Assembly (NCBI GenBank): GCA_046299435.1
Contig: JBKBIC010000124.1
Location: 1-14,949, forward strand
DNA length: 14,949 nucleotides
Source of the DNA: M3007 sp046299435
GTDB lineage: Bacteria; Bacteroidota; Bacteroidia; Chitinophagales; Saprospiraceae
Direction: 5' to 3'
Position numbers and translations under genes: made by a program. Position 1 is the first letter of the stretch. Each line of letters begins with the position of its first letter. This document shows positions 13,164 through 14,949 of the stretch, in pieces. Under the pieces are notes generated by a model that ran no database searches, was not told where the DNA came from, and saw nothing but the letters and a program-made list of their open reading frames with translations.

Positions 13164-14309
13164 TCAAAAACTCACCCACTTGCTCTTGCTGCGCCCGCTG
13201 GCGATGACTTTTTCGATGAATTTCATGCCGCGCACCCCGTCCTGCACCGTCGGGAAATCAGTATAAATCGGGTCAGGCTCGCGGCCTTCGAGGCGGGCTT
13301 TTACGCACATCGCAAAGTTGCGGTAGATGTTCGCAAAGGCTTCGAGGTAGCCCTCCGGGTGGCCGGCGGGGATGCGCGTGTGCGCCAACGACTCTGGGTA
13401 AAGCGGCCCCACGCCCGTGCGGTAAACCTGCGTGGGTTTGTCCAACCATTTGACAATCAGAGAGTTTGGCTCCATTTGCCGCCATTCGAGGCCGCCTTTT
13501 TCACCATAAATACGGATGTTCAGGTTGTTTTCCTCGCCCGCGCTGATTTGGCTGGCGTGCAGGATGCCGCGTGCGCCGTTGTCAAAACGGAGCAGCACGT
13601 TGCCGTCGTCGTCGAGTTGGCGGCCCGGCACGATGGTGCTGATGTCGGCGCACATCTCGCTGATTTTCAGGCCAGTAACATACTCGGCGAGGTTCTCGGC
13701 ATGGGTGCCAATGTCGCCCATGGCCCCGGCTATGCCGCTTTTGGTCGGGTCGGTGCGCCACGCGGCTTGTTTGGAGCCGGAGGCTTCGACGGCGGTGCTG
13801 AGCCAACCTTGCGGGTACTCGACCACGACTTTTCGGACGGCACCGAGCTCGCCGTTGCGGAGCATCATGCGGGCTTGTTTGACCATCGGGTAGCCCGTGT
13901 AATTGTGCGTCAGGGCGAAAATGTTGCCCGTTTTGGCGACCACTTTTTCCAGCACGAGGGCTTCTTTCATATTGAAAGCCAACGGTTTATCACAAATGAC
14001 GTGGAAGCCATTTTCCAAAGCCATCTTGGCCGGGGCGAAGTGCATGTGGTTGGGCGTGACGATGCTCACGATTTGGATGCGCTTCTCCGGGCGCAGCCGT
14101 TTTTCGCGGCGGATCATCTCCTCGAAACTGCCGTACACCCGCGCCGGGTCGAGGCCGAGTGCTTCGCCGGATTGCCGGGATTTTTCGGGATTGCTGCTGA
14201 ACGCGCCCGCGACGAGTTCGATGTGGCCGTCCAAGTTGGCCGCCATGCGGTGCACGCCGCCGATGAACGCGCCGATGCCGCCGCCGACCATGCCCATGCG
14301 TATTTTCAT
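13164..14309 (-). CDS. Gfo/Idh/MocA family NAD(P)-dependent oxidoreductase
   Basis: This 381-residue protein has an N-terminal Rossmann domain with MVGGGIGAFIGGVH (7-20) and the strand VSIVTPNHMH (81-90). The family motif ICDKPLAF (105-112) follows, where K108 is the usual catalytic lysine. Then comes the GFO_IDH_MocA C-terminal domain with MGDIGTHAENL (197-207), D199 and H203 being typical substrate-site residues. Family members oxidise or reduce sugars, inositols and related polyols. The substrate cannot be told here. The GHPEGYLEAFANIY segment is seen in many sugar-related members. The frame is open to 14369, but the first ATG before the Rossmann strand is at 14309. It is divergent from gabD and convergent with the rhamnose reductase. 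Confidence 0.92.
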   Translation of the reverse strand: MKIRMGMVGGGIGAFIGGVHRMAANLDGHIELVAGAFSSNPEKSRQSGEALGLDPARVYGSFEEMIRREKRLRPEKRIQIVSIVTPNHMHFAPAKMALENGFHVICDKPLAFNMKEALVLEKVVAKTGNIFALTHNYTGYPMVKQARMMLRNGELGAVRKVVVEYPQGWLSTAVEASGSKQAAWRTDPTKSGIAGAMGDIGTHAENLAEYVTGLKISEMCADISTIVPGRQLDDDGNVLLRFDNGARGILHASQISAGEENNLNIRIYGEKGGLEWRQMEPNSLIVKWLDKPTQVYRTGVGPLYPESLAHTRIPAGHPEGYLEAFANIYRNFAMCVKARLEGREPDPIYTDFPTVQDGVRGMKFIEKVIASGRSKSKWVSF

Positions 14310-14462
14310 GTTCGATGAGTGAATGTGTGAATGAATGAATGTGCGATTGGGAAGCTGAGGGGCGGGCAAATTTCAACTTGTCGGGTGGAATTTTTTGGAG
14401 GAAATTTTCGAGCTGCAAGGAAAGGTATCGCCAAGCGAAAATGTGTTGGCGACCGAGGCTCG

Positions 14463-14470
14463 TACCTTCG
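14463..14470 (+). promoter_or_regulatory. Weak candidate -7 box for the aldehyde dehydrogenase gene
   Basis: TACCTTCG differs from TAnnTTTG at one base and lies 18 bases before the ATG at 14489. No -33 box is found at proper distance. The rest of the divergent spacer (14310-14488) holds only a purine/pyrimidine-biased ATGAATGAATG-type stretch near 14310-14342. Confidence 0.2.
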
Positions 14471-14488
14471 CCCGCAAATTCTCCCACC

Positions 14489-14949
14489 ATGTCCTTTCTG
14501 AAAAACGCCAACCTCCTTCGCCGCCAAGCCTATATCAATGGCGCGTGGACGGCTGCCGATTCCGGCAAAAATTTCCCGGTCAACAACCCCGCCACTGGCG
14601 AATTGCTCGCCGAAGTCGCCGACTGCGGAGCCGCCGAAACCGCTCGCGCCATTGCCGCCGCCGATGCCGCACTGCCCGATTGGCGGGCAAAGACCGCTAC
14701 CCAACGCGCCAAAATCCTCCGCCGCTGGAACGACTTAATCCTTGAAAATCAAGCAGATCTGGGCCTTTTGATGACCCTCGAACAGGGCAAGCCGCTGGCC
14801 GAGGCACGCGGCGAAGTGGTGTACGGCGCGTCGTTCGTGGAGTGGTTTGCGGAGGAGGGCAAACGGATTTACGGCGACATCATCCCGCCGCACGCCGCCA
14901 ATTTGCGCGTGTTGGTCACGAAACAGCCCATCGGGGTTTGCGCCGCCAT
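14489..14949 (+). CDS. gabD: Succinate-semialdehyde dehydrogenase, N-terminal part (runs off window end)
   Basis: The first 153 codons are present and open to the last base. The sequence follows the N-terminal part of GabD-type aldehyde dehydrogenases closely: QAYINGAWTAADSG, NNPATGELLAEV, then LMTLEQGKPLAEARGE, FVEWFAEEGKRIYGD and TKQPIGVCAA. GabD oxidises succinate semialdehyde to succinate with NAD(P)+, the last step of GABA breakdown. The catalytic Cys and Glu are beyond the window, so activity cannot be judged. The MTLEQGKPLAEA and WFAEEGKR stretches favour this subfamily over other aldehyde dehydrogenases, though exact substrate remains an inference. Confidence 0.88.
   Translation, partial: MSFLKNANLLRRQAYINGAWTAADSGKNFPVNNPATGELLAEVADCGAAETARAIAAADAALPDWRAKTATQRAKILRRWNDLILENQADLGLLMTLEQGKPLAEARGEVVYGASFVEWFAEEGKRIYGDIIPPHAANLRVLVTKQPIGVCAA

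Noticed and set aside
13359..14318. Open frame of about 320 codons opposite the Gfo/Idh/MocA gene
   Set aside because: It is antisense to a protein with intact family motifs, and its composition is typical of a shadow frame.

Overview
The window looks like chromosomal DNA of a Bacteroidota bacterium, most likely of the Saprospiria/Chitinophagia type, with fairly high GC. The grounds are a secreted protein with a gliding-motility-type (T9SS type B) C-terminal domain, promoter-like TAnnTTTG boxes rather than E. coli-type boxes, little sign of Shine-Dalgarno sites, and the best-fitting families of several genes. No rRNA, tRNA, CRISPR array, transposase or phage gene was seen. No gene-free stretch exceeds about 200 bases.

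Left part (1-5000, + strand): the tail of a small membrane protein, a ComF-type phosphoribosyltransferase, a secreted laminin-B/repeat/T9SS protein, then a close pair made of an ATP-grasp ligase-like protein and a LysE-type exporter. The exporter converges, with one base between stop codons, on a uridine kinase.

Middle part (5000-11400, - strand): uridine kinase, a membrane-anchored MepA-like LAS metallopeptidase, then a four-gene stress-type cluster. In transcription order the cluster is an ECF sigma factor, a 113-aa membrane protein, a 97-aa membrane protein with a His-containing tail, and an Hsp20 chaperone. The same promoter-like element (TAAAGT, 16 bases, CGTC) lies in front of the sigma gene and again in front of the 97-aa/Hsp20 pair. 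This suggests that the sigma factor drives its own gene and the downstream pair. Upstream lie an orphan HigA-type antitoxin, flanked by two identical 44-base terminator repeats and possibly preceded by the last codons of a lost HigB toxin, and a K+-dependent membrane pyrophosphatase.

Right part (11400-14949): a complete DUF433/DUF5615 toxin-antitoxin-like pair with its own promoter, a dTDP-4-dehydrorhamnose reductase, a convergent Gfo/Idh/MocA oxidoreductase separated from it by a perfect 17-bp inverted repeat, and the start of a succinate-semialdehyde dehydrogenase gene that runs off the end.

Most genes are ordinary housekeeping or accessory functions. The points most worth following are the ECF sigma/small membrane protein/Hsp20 cluster with its paired promoters, the terminator repeats around the orphan antitoxin, and the ATP-grasp/LysE pair.
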